Shown: positions 52,901-64,000 of the stretch, in pieces
Position numbering within the stretch: position 1 is the stretch's first letter
How the letters are laid out: the number at the start of each line of letters is the position of its first letter
From: Plasmodium coatneyi
Taxonomy: Eukaryota; Apicomplexa; Aconoidasida; Haemosporida; Plasmodiidae
Assembly (NCBI RefSeq): GCF_001680005.1
Contig: NC_033569.1
Span: 930,001 to 994,000 of the forward strand
Length of the DNA: 64,000 nt
Direction: 5' to 3'
Translations under genes and position numbers: made by a program
Notes under the pieces: model-generated
Database searches by the model: none
The model's input: only the letters and a program-made list of their open reading frames with translations
What the model was told of the DNA's origin: nothing

Positions 52901-55900
52901 ACAGGTTCTGGTAAACGTTGTACATATAGAACAGGTGGTTCACGTAAGGGACGTCTTCAAATTTGCATCTAAGTTGACTCACCAAATTGACGTGTCTAAA
53001 TTCAAAATCGTGGTTCTTCATTTTGGGGTCGAAGGAATTCTCTTCTGCGCCGTTGGTCAGGTAATGGTCACTGATTTCTTCATTAGCTGTGTTATACAGT
53101 TTGTATTTAAAGAGGTTCAGCTCGTTTGGCAAATGAGGTTCCTCCAAATATTCAGTCGATCTGTTGGCGTGTAACTTTGCCGCAGTTAATAAGCCTTCTC
53201 TGGAGTTACTCATTGCTGCGCTTCCCAACGATTTGGACTGTACCTCCTGCTCTTCGAAGATGTCTCTCTTGTAGCTGCTCGTGCATCCTGGGGGACTCTT
53301 ACACGTGTATTGGTTCGATTCGTTCTCCATCTGGGTTGCTCCTCCACTTCCACTTCCACAACCGCTGCTGCTACTGGTCAAGTAGTTATAGTCCCTCTTC
53401 ATCACAGCTTTGTTTTTCATGAGGGGCCCCTTCTTGCTCTCCCTCATATGAGGAAGCCTGTTCTCATATAACACATGGAAGGATCCCCACTTGGAGTTCC
53501 TCCTTCTGTTATACACAAATGGATAGTACTCCTTGAAAAACTGATCATACTTGGTAAAGTTGGTACTTAAAAAAATATTTATGGGCATGGACCCATTAAA
53601 GTACATATGCTTCATATACTCATCGTTCATTTCGCATAACAGAAGCATCAACTTTTTTGTCTTCCTCTTAAATTCGTTCATTTGCACTAGCTTTTTCATC
53701 GTTTCGTGTAAAATGAACAGTTTTTTCTTTTTCTCCCTATTCGCTTCATCCGGTTTAGTTTTTTCCAACCCATCGGAATGGTTATCTTCTCTTTGCGTTT
53801 CCTCCCATGTGTGCCCTATTTTTCGCCTTGCTTGTTCAGGCGATTTTTCAACATTTTCTTCCTTTCCATGTGTGCAACCCGCAAGGATATCATTCTGCTG
53901 GATACAATCCTTCAACAGTTTTATCTCTGCTTGGTTAAAATGGTACGAGAGTTTCTTCACTTCCTGGAACAGCTCCATGGGATTTATCCGGTCCATCCAT
54001 TTGTCCCTTTCCCGACGGGGTGGTTCCTTTCCCTTGATTGGGGCGCCACCAGAGGAGTTGTTTACGCTTGGTTGGTCATTTGGTGAGTCTGCCCCCTCTT
54101 GCTCATTGGGAATGTCCTCCCCAACGAAATGGTCAAATATGAACGTATGAAACATTTGGTACTGTATCTTCTCCTCGTCGTCAAACTTTTCCGTGTCGTC
54201 CTTCTCGTCATCATTCCGTTTAATGGAAGGTGGTGCGTTCACACAACTTTCGTGATTCAGCATGGACTCGCTTATATATGCACATGTGGTGTTGCCTGCC
54301 TTCGTGGGATAAGTTCCTTCCTCCAAATTTATACAAACATATTTGGCAATATTTTCAAAGTTTTGCCTAACTTGTTCAGGTGAAAATGATGAAAAAATGT
54401 ACCTGACGTAGGATTTTGAGATTTCTCTTATGAACACTTCATTCATAATTTGGAAGCTTAAAATGCTTAGCGAAATGGAGATAAAGTGCTGAATCTCCGC
54501 TGGGGTGTGAAGCAACTGATTCAGGAAGAAATGCATGAATAGTCTTAAGACGTCTACTGACAATGGCACCATGGCTAGCTTATTCAGCAGGTGTGCATTT
54601 TTTATCTTGTTGAAAAAACGTTTGTAATTATGATCGGTGAATCGATAGGGGTACACATAATCGAATGAAACGTTGTATAGGTTCTTCCACAGCTGTAGAT
54701 TAAACAGGTTGGAAATTTTCTTCTCCTTTACGATGTTCAATTCATGCTTGTGAAGGAAGAAGTTACGCACCAGTGTTTCGATCAGGTTATTACACGACAC
54801 GTAGTTTATATTTTTGTAGAAGAGGTGAACTAATATTTCGTTGTAGAGTATCCAATGCAGCTTGTCCATCTCAATCGCGGTGTTGATGTTTCTCCAGAAT
54901 TTGATATTTAGGGCGTCGCATTTTCTTCTCACTTTTTTCTTCTTCTTCTTTTCTTCAGTTGGGTGTAGGTTGGTCTGCCCCACAATCGGGGAAGCGTTCC
55001 CTACTACGTTCGACACCACGTTTAGTAACGCGTTGGCCAACGCATTTGACGAGATGCCCGTTGACGCCCCTGTTCCAACGGAGACACCTCCCAAATCGAT
55101 CGCTCCACCCCCTCTGCGGCGCTCCCTTTTGCATCTGGCGTAGTACCCTCGGTTTACAAAAAATAAATCTTCCCTCCTCAGACGACGAATCTCCTCCCTA
55201 TTTACAAACTCGACGCACTTCCAATCTTGTAGAAAGTCCGGGTAAAGCTCCACCGTCTCGTACAAGCTCATCACATCCTTCACTCCTACCTCTTCAATGT
55301 CGATGTCTTCATAATGATCCTGATTCTTGTGGTTATACTCAAAGTCGATTAGCTTTTTATAATTCCTTGAATGATTCTGTAGCGTGGAAAACGTAGCGTT
55401 GTTGTGGTGGAAGATCCTCCACGACGTTTCAGTGATCAGTCCCAACTGGATGATGCACATCCTTAACGCTTTCATGTCGAAAAGGGGTTCTAGCTTCTGA
55501 TTCTGTAGCGTATCTTTATACAACTCGTAGTATCTCTTGTTCGTACTTATGACTCCATCCCAGCTTTTACCAACATTTAGGTGCCTCCTATAAGTGTTAT
55601 GCCTTTTAAAATGCTTTGCCGTGCATTTATACTGAAATTTTGCTGCATTTGTCGATTGGTTGTCTTGTTCCACGTCTTTCGTGTCCTCCTCTCTTTCCCC
55701 GGAGTGTATCGTTCTGATCGTCCTTCTCCCGCTTCTCCTCTTTAGGCACTTCTCCTTCTTCCTTTCCTTCCCCAAAGTGGAGCCAATTCCATCACCCTTT
55801 GATTCGAGCGCAGATTCTGGTGCCTTACCAATCGGGAGGTCAACACTTCTGGAAATCTCCTCCTCCACATTAGAAGAAACATTCGCCTCACTGGAGGGGG

Positions 55901-58900
55901 GGATCTCCCCCGTGTGCGGTTCCCCATTAGCTTCGCCTTTCTTATCGTCTTCATTCGTAGCACCCATGTCGACCTTGCTACTGGGTGCACCAACGGAAGC
56001 TACATAGTCTGATAAAGCACCATGCACCGACTTGCCATCCAAATTTGTAGTAACTTCCGATTCAATCTTTGGTCTTTTCTCCATCTGACGTTCATGGTGA
56101 TCACTGTAATCATCTGGCATCTCCTCCTTCAGACGGTTTACCTGTCCATTCGATGAGGAGGTATAACTACTCAACGGCAGTTCGTACTTCTGAATGGCCT
56201 CTTCAATGTTCGATCCCTCATTTTTTAAATTACTTTTTATAAAATCTAGGAGAGTTCTATCCAAGTGGTAATTTAGGATGACCTCCTCTACGTTTTCCTT
56301 CGTGCCAGGTTCTTCTTTCACATCCACCCCTTCGGAACTTTCATCTTCCACTGCCTTCTTCCCCTCCTCCGTCTTGTCAATCTTCGCGGTGAAATAAAAT
56401 TGCTTGCATTCGGCTGGCGACGACTGAGCTAAGTGATTATCCCTCACCATGAAGAACTCCACCTGCTTTATATACTTCAAGGGCACACTCACGTAGTAGG
56501 CCAAGAACCCATTTCGGTACCGGTAAAAGAAGTTGGAGTTTTTGTAGGAAAAGGTGAACTCCTGGTTTCCATAGTTCAGTGTGTTCTTGTGCAGGTACAG
56601 TTCTGTTCCGCTGGTCCCCAAGGGGGGGATAACTTCCTCACTTGGGATGACTTCCCCTGTGGGGGTGATTTCCCCACTTGGGTTGGTGCCCCCCGACGAG
56701 GAACGCTGCGAATCCTCCCCCTTGTGGTACAGCTCGTCGTACATGCCACCCTCATTGAGGTAAATCTCCCTCAAAATCATTTTCTTGTTCAGCTCGTAAT
56801 TTTCATATGACAAGAACCCATTTAGAACCCGTCTACTCACCAACTTTTTAAAACGTACATTAAACATATCTCCCACTTTATTCTCATCGTACAGGTTGTA
56901 TGTGACGTTGTGGCTGGAGCTGTTCGGGACAAACTCTTTCTTCTCTTCTGTAAAATATTTCGCCTTCTCTTTGGAGTTATTCTTTTTTCCTTTACGCATA
57001 TATTTGAAGTGGAACTCTTCCGGGATGTCACTGTCGAGGGCTCCATTGGCCGACGTCGACGAGGAGAAGGATCGCTCCGATGCGACAGACGCATTGTCAT
57101 CCATTTCGTGCTCTTCCGTACTGCTGATCAGGCCTCCATGGGGGGGTTCTACACCGGTTGAGGTTCCCGTGTCGTCTCTATTTTTGAGTTTGGGTTCGGG
57201 CTGCTCATCAGGCAGCTCCTCCACCCTGTTCGTCCTCCTGAGTAAGTCAGCCAAGTTCCTATTCGAATGGTCGAGAAGCAACTCACGCTCGCAACAGTCA
57301 TAAATCCTGTAACTGTCCCCTTGGGACACATACCGCTTGGGAATGTAAACCACGAAGCAGTTGGCTATGGACCTACACAGAGGACACGTAAACTCATACT
57401 TCGTTGGACTGGAAGTCTGCGATTGAGCATTCCTGGACGGAAAAATTTTCGTGTTGTGCAGGCAGGTCATATGGATGAAATGGCCACAGGTGTATATAGC
57501 TGGGTGTTTACATGGAAAGGCAACTTTATTTTTTTTTATAATTTTTTTTAGCAGATTCGAGTGGGATGCAAAACAGATGTAGGCCAGCAAGTTGTTCCTG
57601 GTCATTCCTTCTTTGCAGAGTACACAGATGCAATTCTTCTCCTTCGACTTTTCGTATTCACAGTTGGCGACATCGTCCGGGTCGTCCGGTTTTTTCTCTT
57701 TCCTGGCGCTTCTTGCCTCTTCCTTCTTTGCAGCGGCGGTAACTGCGGTGACATCTGTGACTGCACTAGGTCCGCTTGTCACTTCACTTGTCTCCTCGCC
57801 TGCCACTTGGTCGGTCAATGCACCACCCGCCTCCTCCAAAATGTCTTCATCCGAGTCCAACTCCTCCTCCAGGAACTGGCTGAACTTGAGTTGCTGATCC
57901 TGCATCATTTTGAGCAGGTCCTGTTGCCTCTGCTTCGCAACCTCAATAAACTGATTACCGCTGCTTACATTTTTACAATCGTAGTTCTCAGATAGGAGCT
58001 CCTTCATCCTGGTAATTATGGTGTTCCTCACTTTTTGGAAACATTTGTCTTCGTTCGAGTTGACGTTGCTCATGCTTCTGATCAGGTTATGCACGGCCGC
58101 CTTGTTCAGCGCGTACGTTCTCTTCTTCTCCGTCTTTTGCTCCGTCTGAGAGTTCGATTCGTTTCCTACTGGGGGGGCACCACATGCATCACATGAACCA
58201 GATGCACAGCCGACTACCCCACTCGACGGTGTGTCTTCACCTGTGCGGCGCTTTCCCCTTCGTTCCCTCTTCAGCACATGGATCTCATCAAAAATAAGCA
58301 TCTGCTCGGTATTAGGATTGGCCCCTTTGGAGGATACTCTTGTTGCCACTTGGCCATATGGTGCACTTTTTGTTTCCATCTCTTTTGCGCCTTCTAGCAA
58401 AGTGGGATTCTCCTCATCTGGGTTCGCCCCTTCAGGGGTATGACCCTCATTCAAAACGTCGCTGCTTTGCTCGAACCGCTTTTCACAGTTGTCTTCTGTC
58501 CCCGCCTGGTCATCCAAATGGTCATCCAAAAGATCGTCCGAATGGTCGTCCGAGTAACCATCTGATTGGTCGTCTGAGTGACTCCCAAGAGAGGTGCAGT
58601 TGGAGTAGTAGAACCCGTTCAGGTACTTAAACGGGTGAGCCGCATCCATGATTATGCTAAGCAATTTAATAAGCTTAATGAAAATATCGATTGTACTATT
58701 TAGGCTACTATTACTCGGGGTGGATGGAAAGGAACGTCCAGGTGGACGTCCGTTTCGATCACTGTCCCTTCTCCCACCAGACAAGTTTAACTGTAACGGG
58801 TTCATCGCTTCGACAGGGGTTATATTCAATTCTTCATTCGATGTGTAGTCCTCTACAGAAATGTTGTCATCCACATTTCTTCCTTCCTGATCCCTCCCCT

Positions 58901-61900
58901 GGTTGAGGTATCTTATTCCTGATCTGTTCTCTAGAATGGATTCTACAATCACGTCATTAATCATATTGTTCTCACTTATGATGTCGCTAATTATCTCGGA
59001 AAGTCCTTCTGCGTTTAGTTGTCTGTAGGTTCTGTTCGTTTGTCCTTCCCCTACGTGGCTGTCTGTTACGTTCACGATTTCCATGTTAATGGAGTTGTGC
59101 AGATTACGACTGATTAATATTTCTGCGAAAAGCGTTTCGTTCTCTCCGTTGTCATCTACTATTATGTAGGTGTTGTTGTTTCGGCGCGTCGTGGAGGTGT
59201 TGCTGTCAGTGGGGGGATTATTCTCCTGCGGGTTTGTGCTGGTTACACCGTTTTCTTCTCCCCCTGGGGATGCCTCTTCAGGGGATGCTCCACCTTGGAA
59301 TGTTGCCTGTGCTTCTTCGTCCTCCCCCTCTCCGCTGCCCTGCTCCTCCTCACCAGTGCCGTTGCCTTCCCCCTGACTGAGCAAATTGTACAGGTCGACC
59401 TCGTTCAGCACGAAGGCCCCGGGGGGAAACTCCTCACTGTCTGCATTGTCGTCATTGTCACCATTGTTGTCATTGTCGCCATTTGGGGCGTCCTCTCCGT
59501 TTTCCCCTTCGTTTAATGCACCGTTCGCCTGTGCATTGGCCGCCACGTTTACATCTGTCGGTTCGTTACGCTGCGGGGTTGCAGCTTCGGCTGACCCGTC
59601 CACCGTGGCAACGGCACCACGGTCCGTGCCGCCCTGATCAGATTCATCCCCCCTAGCGGCTTCTGCCCTCCGTTGGAAATCCTCGTTGACAACAAAAATG
59701 GTGATGAGCATGGGGACGAGGCAGCTTCGCTTGAAGGCGTAGAACAGCAGGTTCTGCACCTTTACGAAGGAAAAGTTCATGTATTCGTTGTCCTCTTGTC
59801 TGGAACAACCGATATAAGACGCTTTCTCCTCCTTGATACACTTCTCATTAGCCGACTGGAAGTCCTTATAATTTGCAATGGGCCAAAAAGCATCATACAG
59901 GAACCAAGCGCTCTTATTCAGTTTTATTAAGTTGACGTTGCTTCTGGGCATGTGCGTGGTGTAGCCATACTTGTTCGTCAGTTCGTAGAAACTGGGGTGG
60001 TGTCTAAACTGCTTGGGGAATTCATCCTCCAGTTGGAAATACTGAAAATCCTTCGAAGCCAACAGCTGTATCAGTATCTTCTTAACGTAGTACTTTCCTC
60101 TCTTTTTATATTTTTCCTGGGAAGTCTTCCTGGGGATGTTACTAAACTCGAAGTAGTACAGCTCGTTGAATAACCGCACCAACAGGTCGTAAAACAGTTG
60201 AAAAAAGAACACGTGATTTATTCTCCTAGAGTCTATGCTTAACTTTCCCGTGTAGATGTCCTCGAAAATTCGGTGCACCACTTTCATGTGATGAATTTGA
60301 ACCTCCATGTAGATGTCCTGCTCATTTTTCACGTTTAGGTTTAGTCTAAACGTTTTAAAAATAAGCTGGTAGAGGATCACAAAGGGGTTACTTATCTTTT
60401 CCTGCATGAATTGCTTCACGTAGTCGTTCCATTTTTGCTTGCGGGGGGCACCGTTAGAAGGGTTATTCCCATCCGCCTCCTTCACTACAACCGAGGATTC
60501 CTCCCCCGCACGTTGAAGCGCGTAACTTCCTAAAAAGCTGTATACCGAGTCGAAGTCTATTCTCTGCTTTTCGTTCACCACTTTGGTAAGATCACTCTGT
60601 CTTCGGTAGGTACATTCCGCTGTGTCGTCTCCACATACTGCGCTGGATTCTTCCTTTTTCTCTCCTCCCTGCGGCTGCCTCTTTCCATATATTAGGCTCT
60701 GTTCCTCTGTTGGGAGGTCCTCATCATGGTGGGCAATATCGTTGCATATTCCACCGGGCTGATTTCCCCCCTGCTCCATTGTCCTCTCTATATGACCACA
60801 CACGAACGGTTCTCCCGGTTTGGTTAACTCTTCCTTGGAGCTGCTATCCGTCCCAGATACGAACCCATGCAGCACTGAGTCGTCGGCAACACGTCCGTCC
60901 GAACCGATGTACTGACTGAACAATTTCCTCATCATAGTTTTTGTACCCTTATCTATTTTAACTGTCTGCTTTTCATATAAGGGTAGTAGGTTCATCATGA
61001 TCATGGCAAACTGGATTCCTATTAAGTCACTTTGGAAGAAGAAGGACGTTTCGTATTCGTTCACCTGGAAGGTCATCTGTGGTCCATTGCGAACCCAATA
61101 CCCGTACTTTATCTCATAAATGAAGGTCAACACGTGGACGTTAACATAGAGAATATACTTTAAGAGCTTTAAGTTGAAAAGGTTCAGGAATTCAAAGACG
61201 TCTCTCATGTATAGGTCGATGTATAATGGGTTCAGGTAGATGTCGCTCCTATTTTGCTGAAAATTTATTTCTAAAAATTCATTAAATTCTATGTCTTTTT
61301 TTTTTATTTTTTTTTCGATAAGATCATTCTTGCACTTCACTTTAACTTCCTTCTCTTGAATATTTTTTCTGTACAAAATTTTGTCGTCCTCTTCCTTCTC
61401 CTTCGAGTCGATGGTTTGAATGACCCATTTGAAGTATCTGTCTTCTAGGTCCTTCATCTCTTCCAGATAGGCTTTCGTTTTTTCGTTCTTCACTTCTTGC
61501 AGATCGTTTAGGAAGGGCTTCCGATGGAAAATGCGCATTTTTATTTTGTTCCCGTCGTCTTCGTACCTTTGTTGGAGGTCTTTCCTCTTGGTGAGCGTTT
61601 CTGGGGGGGTTTGCTCGACGGAGTAGAAATCTTTCAGGAAGGCACGCACGATGTGGGTCCGCTCGGCTTCACTCCTGGGCGGTGTGTAAGACGAATTACC
61701 TGTTTTGTCCTTTTTCCTTCGCAACCCCCTCAGGTAGATGTACTTGTACCAGTACACGTCGTCGATGCATTTTTTGACCACGTCGAAGTTTAGGATCATC
61801 ACGAAGAAGCGGACCAACGGAGAGTGCATCGATCGCAGGTGCTTCACGCGTCTCGGTGGCTGTTCCTGCTTGGCCTTCGTCTGGTCGTTTGTAGCATCGT

Positions 61901-63449
61901 TTGTTGTGTCATTCGTTGCACCGTTTGTAGCATCGTTTGTAGAATGGTTCGTCGGGTCATTCGTTACGTTGTCCGTTGCAGTGCTAGGCATCCCTGCCGG
62001 CGCGTCGGTCTGCGGGCCAACCCGGTGGGAAGCAGAAAGGATGCACTTCTTGACCCTGAAGAAGGGGCGATCCCGTTTGATCCTTCGCTTAGGGCGAACA
62101 GTGTCCACATCCGAGGAGGAGTCCCCCGAGAAGGGAAACAAATTCAAAGAGCAAATGCTCTCTATGGTCAATTGGTACAGTAGGAAGAGGTTCCTAAAAT
62201 TCGCGTTGGCTTCTCTTTTGCAAAAATTTGCCAACGGTTCGAAGACACGAAGGAGGTAATTCTCTATAGTAATGGCATAGGAGCTGGACAGATCTTCATA
62301 GATTATGTGCGCCTTGGTGTATCTCATTTGTGAGTTCATCCGATGCAGAAGTGACAGTAGGTGAAGGATCTTCCTAATGATATATTTGTTGAAAAGAAGA
62401 ACCTTGATCACATCGTTGTGGTAGAGTAGATATTTCATGTCGACACAAATTCGGATAATCACTTCAATGTCGGAGCGTAGCAAGTTCTTAAACATAATGC
62501 ACCTGGTCGTTGGATTATATATGCAGAACTCCTCGATCAGTTTTATTAGGTCGTTCAGAAAATTATTCACCACTAAGGTGTAGGCAATTTCTGGCACAGT
62601 CAACACTTGTACGGTTAGTCCATTCAGGTAGTTGTTATCGTTGTAGGATTTGCTGTCTACAACACGAACCACCAGACTGTAATACTTTGCCAATTTGAAG
62701 GCAAACCTTTGTTTGAAATATGGGTGCACAAAAAGGGACAGGTAAAGGGAGTATAGAACTCTCTGCACTGCCGTGTAGAAGGAGTAATGCAGGTTGATCA
62801 GGTAATCAATCTTCGCTCCTGTTAATACGTTGCAAATGATCTGTCTGAAGAGGTAACTAGTTATACCTAAATCTTTGAAAAACTCCAACGCATATTCTAT
62901 ATACTGCGCATTGGCTAGCGAGAGGAAGTATCCATCCTTTAGAATTATTTCTTTAAATAACGATCCTACTAGATTTTCTAAGTCCTCCTTCATCCTGTTT
63001 TTTACGTCCTCTTTTAATATGCACTTGTCGACCAGGTGTTGCTCTTCCATCCCTCGGTGGTCAAAACAAGCTCCCTTTATATTCCATGACGTATCCCCAC
63101 AGTCACAACATCCTCCACTTGTGTGTGTAAGTCTGTATACGTGATTCCTATGATTGGATGCAAAAAAGCACTTTGCGCAAATGGCACAGGTTGGGTCTCC
63201 TTCACAGTTGTAACACTTGAATGCGAAACTGCCTTCCTTCCATTGTTCTGTGCAAATACCGCTATTTCCATGAATTTCCTTCAACTTTCTGTAAATTTCT
63301 TCCACCTTGGGGTCATCGTACAGCCTCCTCCTCAAATGCTTCATCACATCCTTCTTGTTTGCCACGCCATTTCCGTAAAGACTTCGTAAATACTTGGAAA
63401 TGGTTTGTGCCTCCCCCTTCTTCTCCTCGATGGGCTGCGCCTCCAGCAT
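49938..63449 (-). CDS. Giant UBR-box E3 ubiquitin ligase (N-recognin family)
   Basis: Three exons on the minus strand: 50400..63449, 50091..50247, 49938..49975. Phases fit (last junction G + AC = Asp), giving 4,414 residues. If the second intron is not spliced, the frame reads on to a stop at 50080. I prefer splicing because the donor (TGG/GTAAGA) and acceptor (CCCGTGCAG) are strong and the 38-nt exon adds DVEIYKQTQKSD, which fits the family C-terminus. The UBR box is at about 73-145 (CYNCEGDPTCAICAKCFF, HTSGGCCDCGDTSWN) and would bind N-degrons. A RING-H2 domain lies about 1936-2028 (CICVLCKEG, CGHFIHMTCL, FTCPLCRS). The C-terminal UBR1-like cap has CVNCSKSPTIILICLFCG, KCGYHTTICGGDQALYLCLN and PYVDKNGDVDPRLKRG. 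UBR1 (about 1,750 residues) is the closest layout; the excess is low-complexity insert. It is likely to work in the Arg/N-degron pathway. Confidence 0.88.
58508..58590 (-). repeat. Asp/Ser/His coding repeat in the UBR ligase
   Basis: Degenerate 12-15 bp units encode SDDQSDGYSDDHSDDLLDDH. This is a highly acidic spacer ahead of the RING region. Confidence 0.65.
61891..61990 (-). repeat. Coding repeat (T/A-N-D) in the UBR ligase
   Basis: About eight 12-15 bp units encode NDPTN, HSTN, DATN, GATN, DTTN, DATN, DQTK, about residues 490-520. This is a flexible Asn/Thr/Asp spacer between helical segments. Confidence 0.7.
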
Positions 63450-63462
63450 CGTGCCGGCACAG

Positions 63463-63539
63463 CGGTTACCAGGTGGTTACCAGGTGGTTACGTAGCGGTT
63501 ACGTAGCTGTTACGGGGCTATTATGAAGCGATTATTAAG
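63463..63539. repeat. 11-bp tandem repeat, seven units, just upstream of the UBR ATG
   Basis: Forward-strand units CGGTTACCAGG, TGGTTACCAGG, TGGTTACGTAG, CGGTTACGTAG, CTGTTACGGGG, CTATTATGAAG, CGATTATTAAG. Units decay with distance from the start codon, which lies 13 bp away. The array is probably in the 5' leader or core promoter. Confidence 0.85.
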
Positions 63540-64000
63540 AGGATAATTCACGCCTACGGGCGTTGCTTCGCCGTCACAACTTTACGTCCTCCACCCCACG
63601 TGAAAAATAAACCACGCACAGAAATCACGTGTGTGCTGCTGCGGGAGAATACTCACATGGGACGCGTCAAACGCGCATGACGCATGTGTCGAACGCGCTA
63701 TATAAAAGGCAAAAAATCCCAAACGTATGTGTGAACACAGAAAAAAAAAGAAACAGGTAGAATGAGATATGTACACTTAGCTGAGCGAGAAAGCCTTCGC
63801 TCACAAAACGTTACAGGCTTCGCAAAAGAGGGTGAACAAGGCACGAAAAGCTACGCAGTGAAAACGAGCTGGCCACGCCGACCGAGCGAAACTGCGTAAT
63901 ACAAGTGTGCCAATGCAAGTGTGCCAATGCAAGCGTGCCAATCCAAGCTACCAAGCGAAGTTCACTTTCATTAAAAAGCCTCACTGGGAAAATAACCTCT
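63540..64000. other. UBR upstream region to window end
   Basis: No gene is supported. It contains an 11-A run near 63742 and the 14-bp repeat listed separately. It should carry the UBR promoter. Confidence 0.5.
63902..63943. repeat. 14-bp tandem repeat upstream of the UBR gene
   Basis: Three units: CAAGTGTGCCAATG twice exactly, then CAAGCGTGCCAATC, followed by a decayed CAAGCTACCAAGCG. It lies about 450 bp upstream of the UBR start codon. Confidence 0.8.

Noticed and set aside
1..64000. CRISPR arrays, insertion sequences, tRNA or rRNA genes
   Set aside because: The tandem repeats are short (11-33 bp) without unique spacers. No transposase, terminal inverted repeats, tRNA T-loop/acceptor pairing or rRNA core sequence was seen by eye; tRNAscan-SE and Infernal runs would settle the RNA part.

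Overview
The window is nuclear DNA of a malaria parasite. The evidence is Plasmodium-restricted gene families (a CPW-WPC protein, an apicoplast TOC75), asparagine/lysine-rich low-complexity inserts in otherwise conserved eukaryotic proteins, small introns with GTAAG donors and YAG acceptors, and long poly(A)/poly(T) runs of about 16-30 bases between genes. Base composition is near balanced rather than extremely AT-rich, so the vivax/knowlesi/cynomolgi/coatneyi group is more likely than P. falciparum. The species cannot be fixed from sequence alone. From memory, and not checked, orthologues of SENP1, the TAF1/bromodomain protein, POLE2, TOC75 and SF3B3 sit together on P. falciparum chromosome 12, which would make this a syntenic block.

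Layout. 0-6 kb (minus): 3'-truncated CHCHD2/MIX17-like gene, then five-exon SF3B3. 8-23 kb (plus, five genes): CPW-WPC protein, TOC75, a FAM98-like protein, a plasmepsin V-like membrane protein with a degraded active site (possibly MiGS), and DNA polymerase epsilon subunit B. 22.8-39.2 kb (minus): ZGRF1-like SF1 helicase, then TAF1, whose frame is broken at a run of 22 A. 40-49.5 kb alternates strand: Trx-fold membrane protein (+), SENP/Ulp1 SUMO protease (-), cysteine-rich unknown (+), homocysteine S-methyltransferase-like protein (-). 50-63.4 kb (minus): a giant UBR-box/RING ubiquitin ligase of about 4,400 residues with a 38-nt last exon.

This is not an operon or a mobile island. The genes are housekeeping or stage-specific units for splicing, transcription, replication and repair, SUMO and ubiquitin pathways, apicoplast import and sexual-stage surface. 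I see no tRNA, rRNA, CRISPR array, transposon or viral sequence. Exon boundaries were derived by hand from splice motifs, phase and family fit.

The most notable points are the TAF1 frame break at A22, the pseudo-aspartyl protease, the ZGRF1-like protein with a second DUF2439-like segment and an 11-residue cysteine repeat, short tandem repeats ending 7-13 bp upstream of the ATGs of the two largest uninterrupted genes, and the assignment of a FAM98-like protein.
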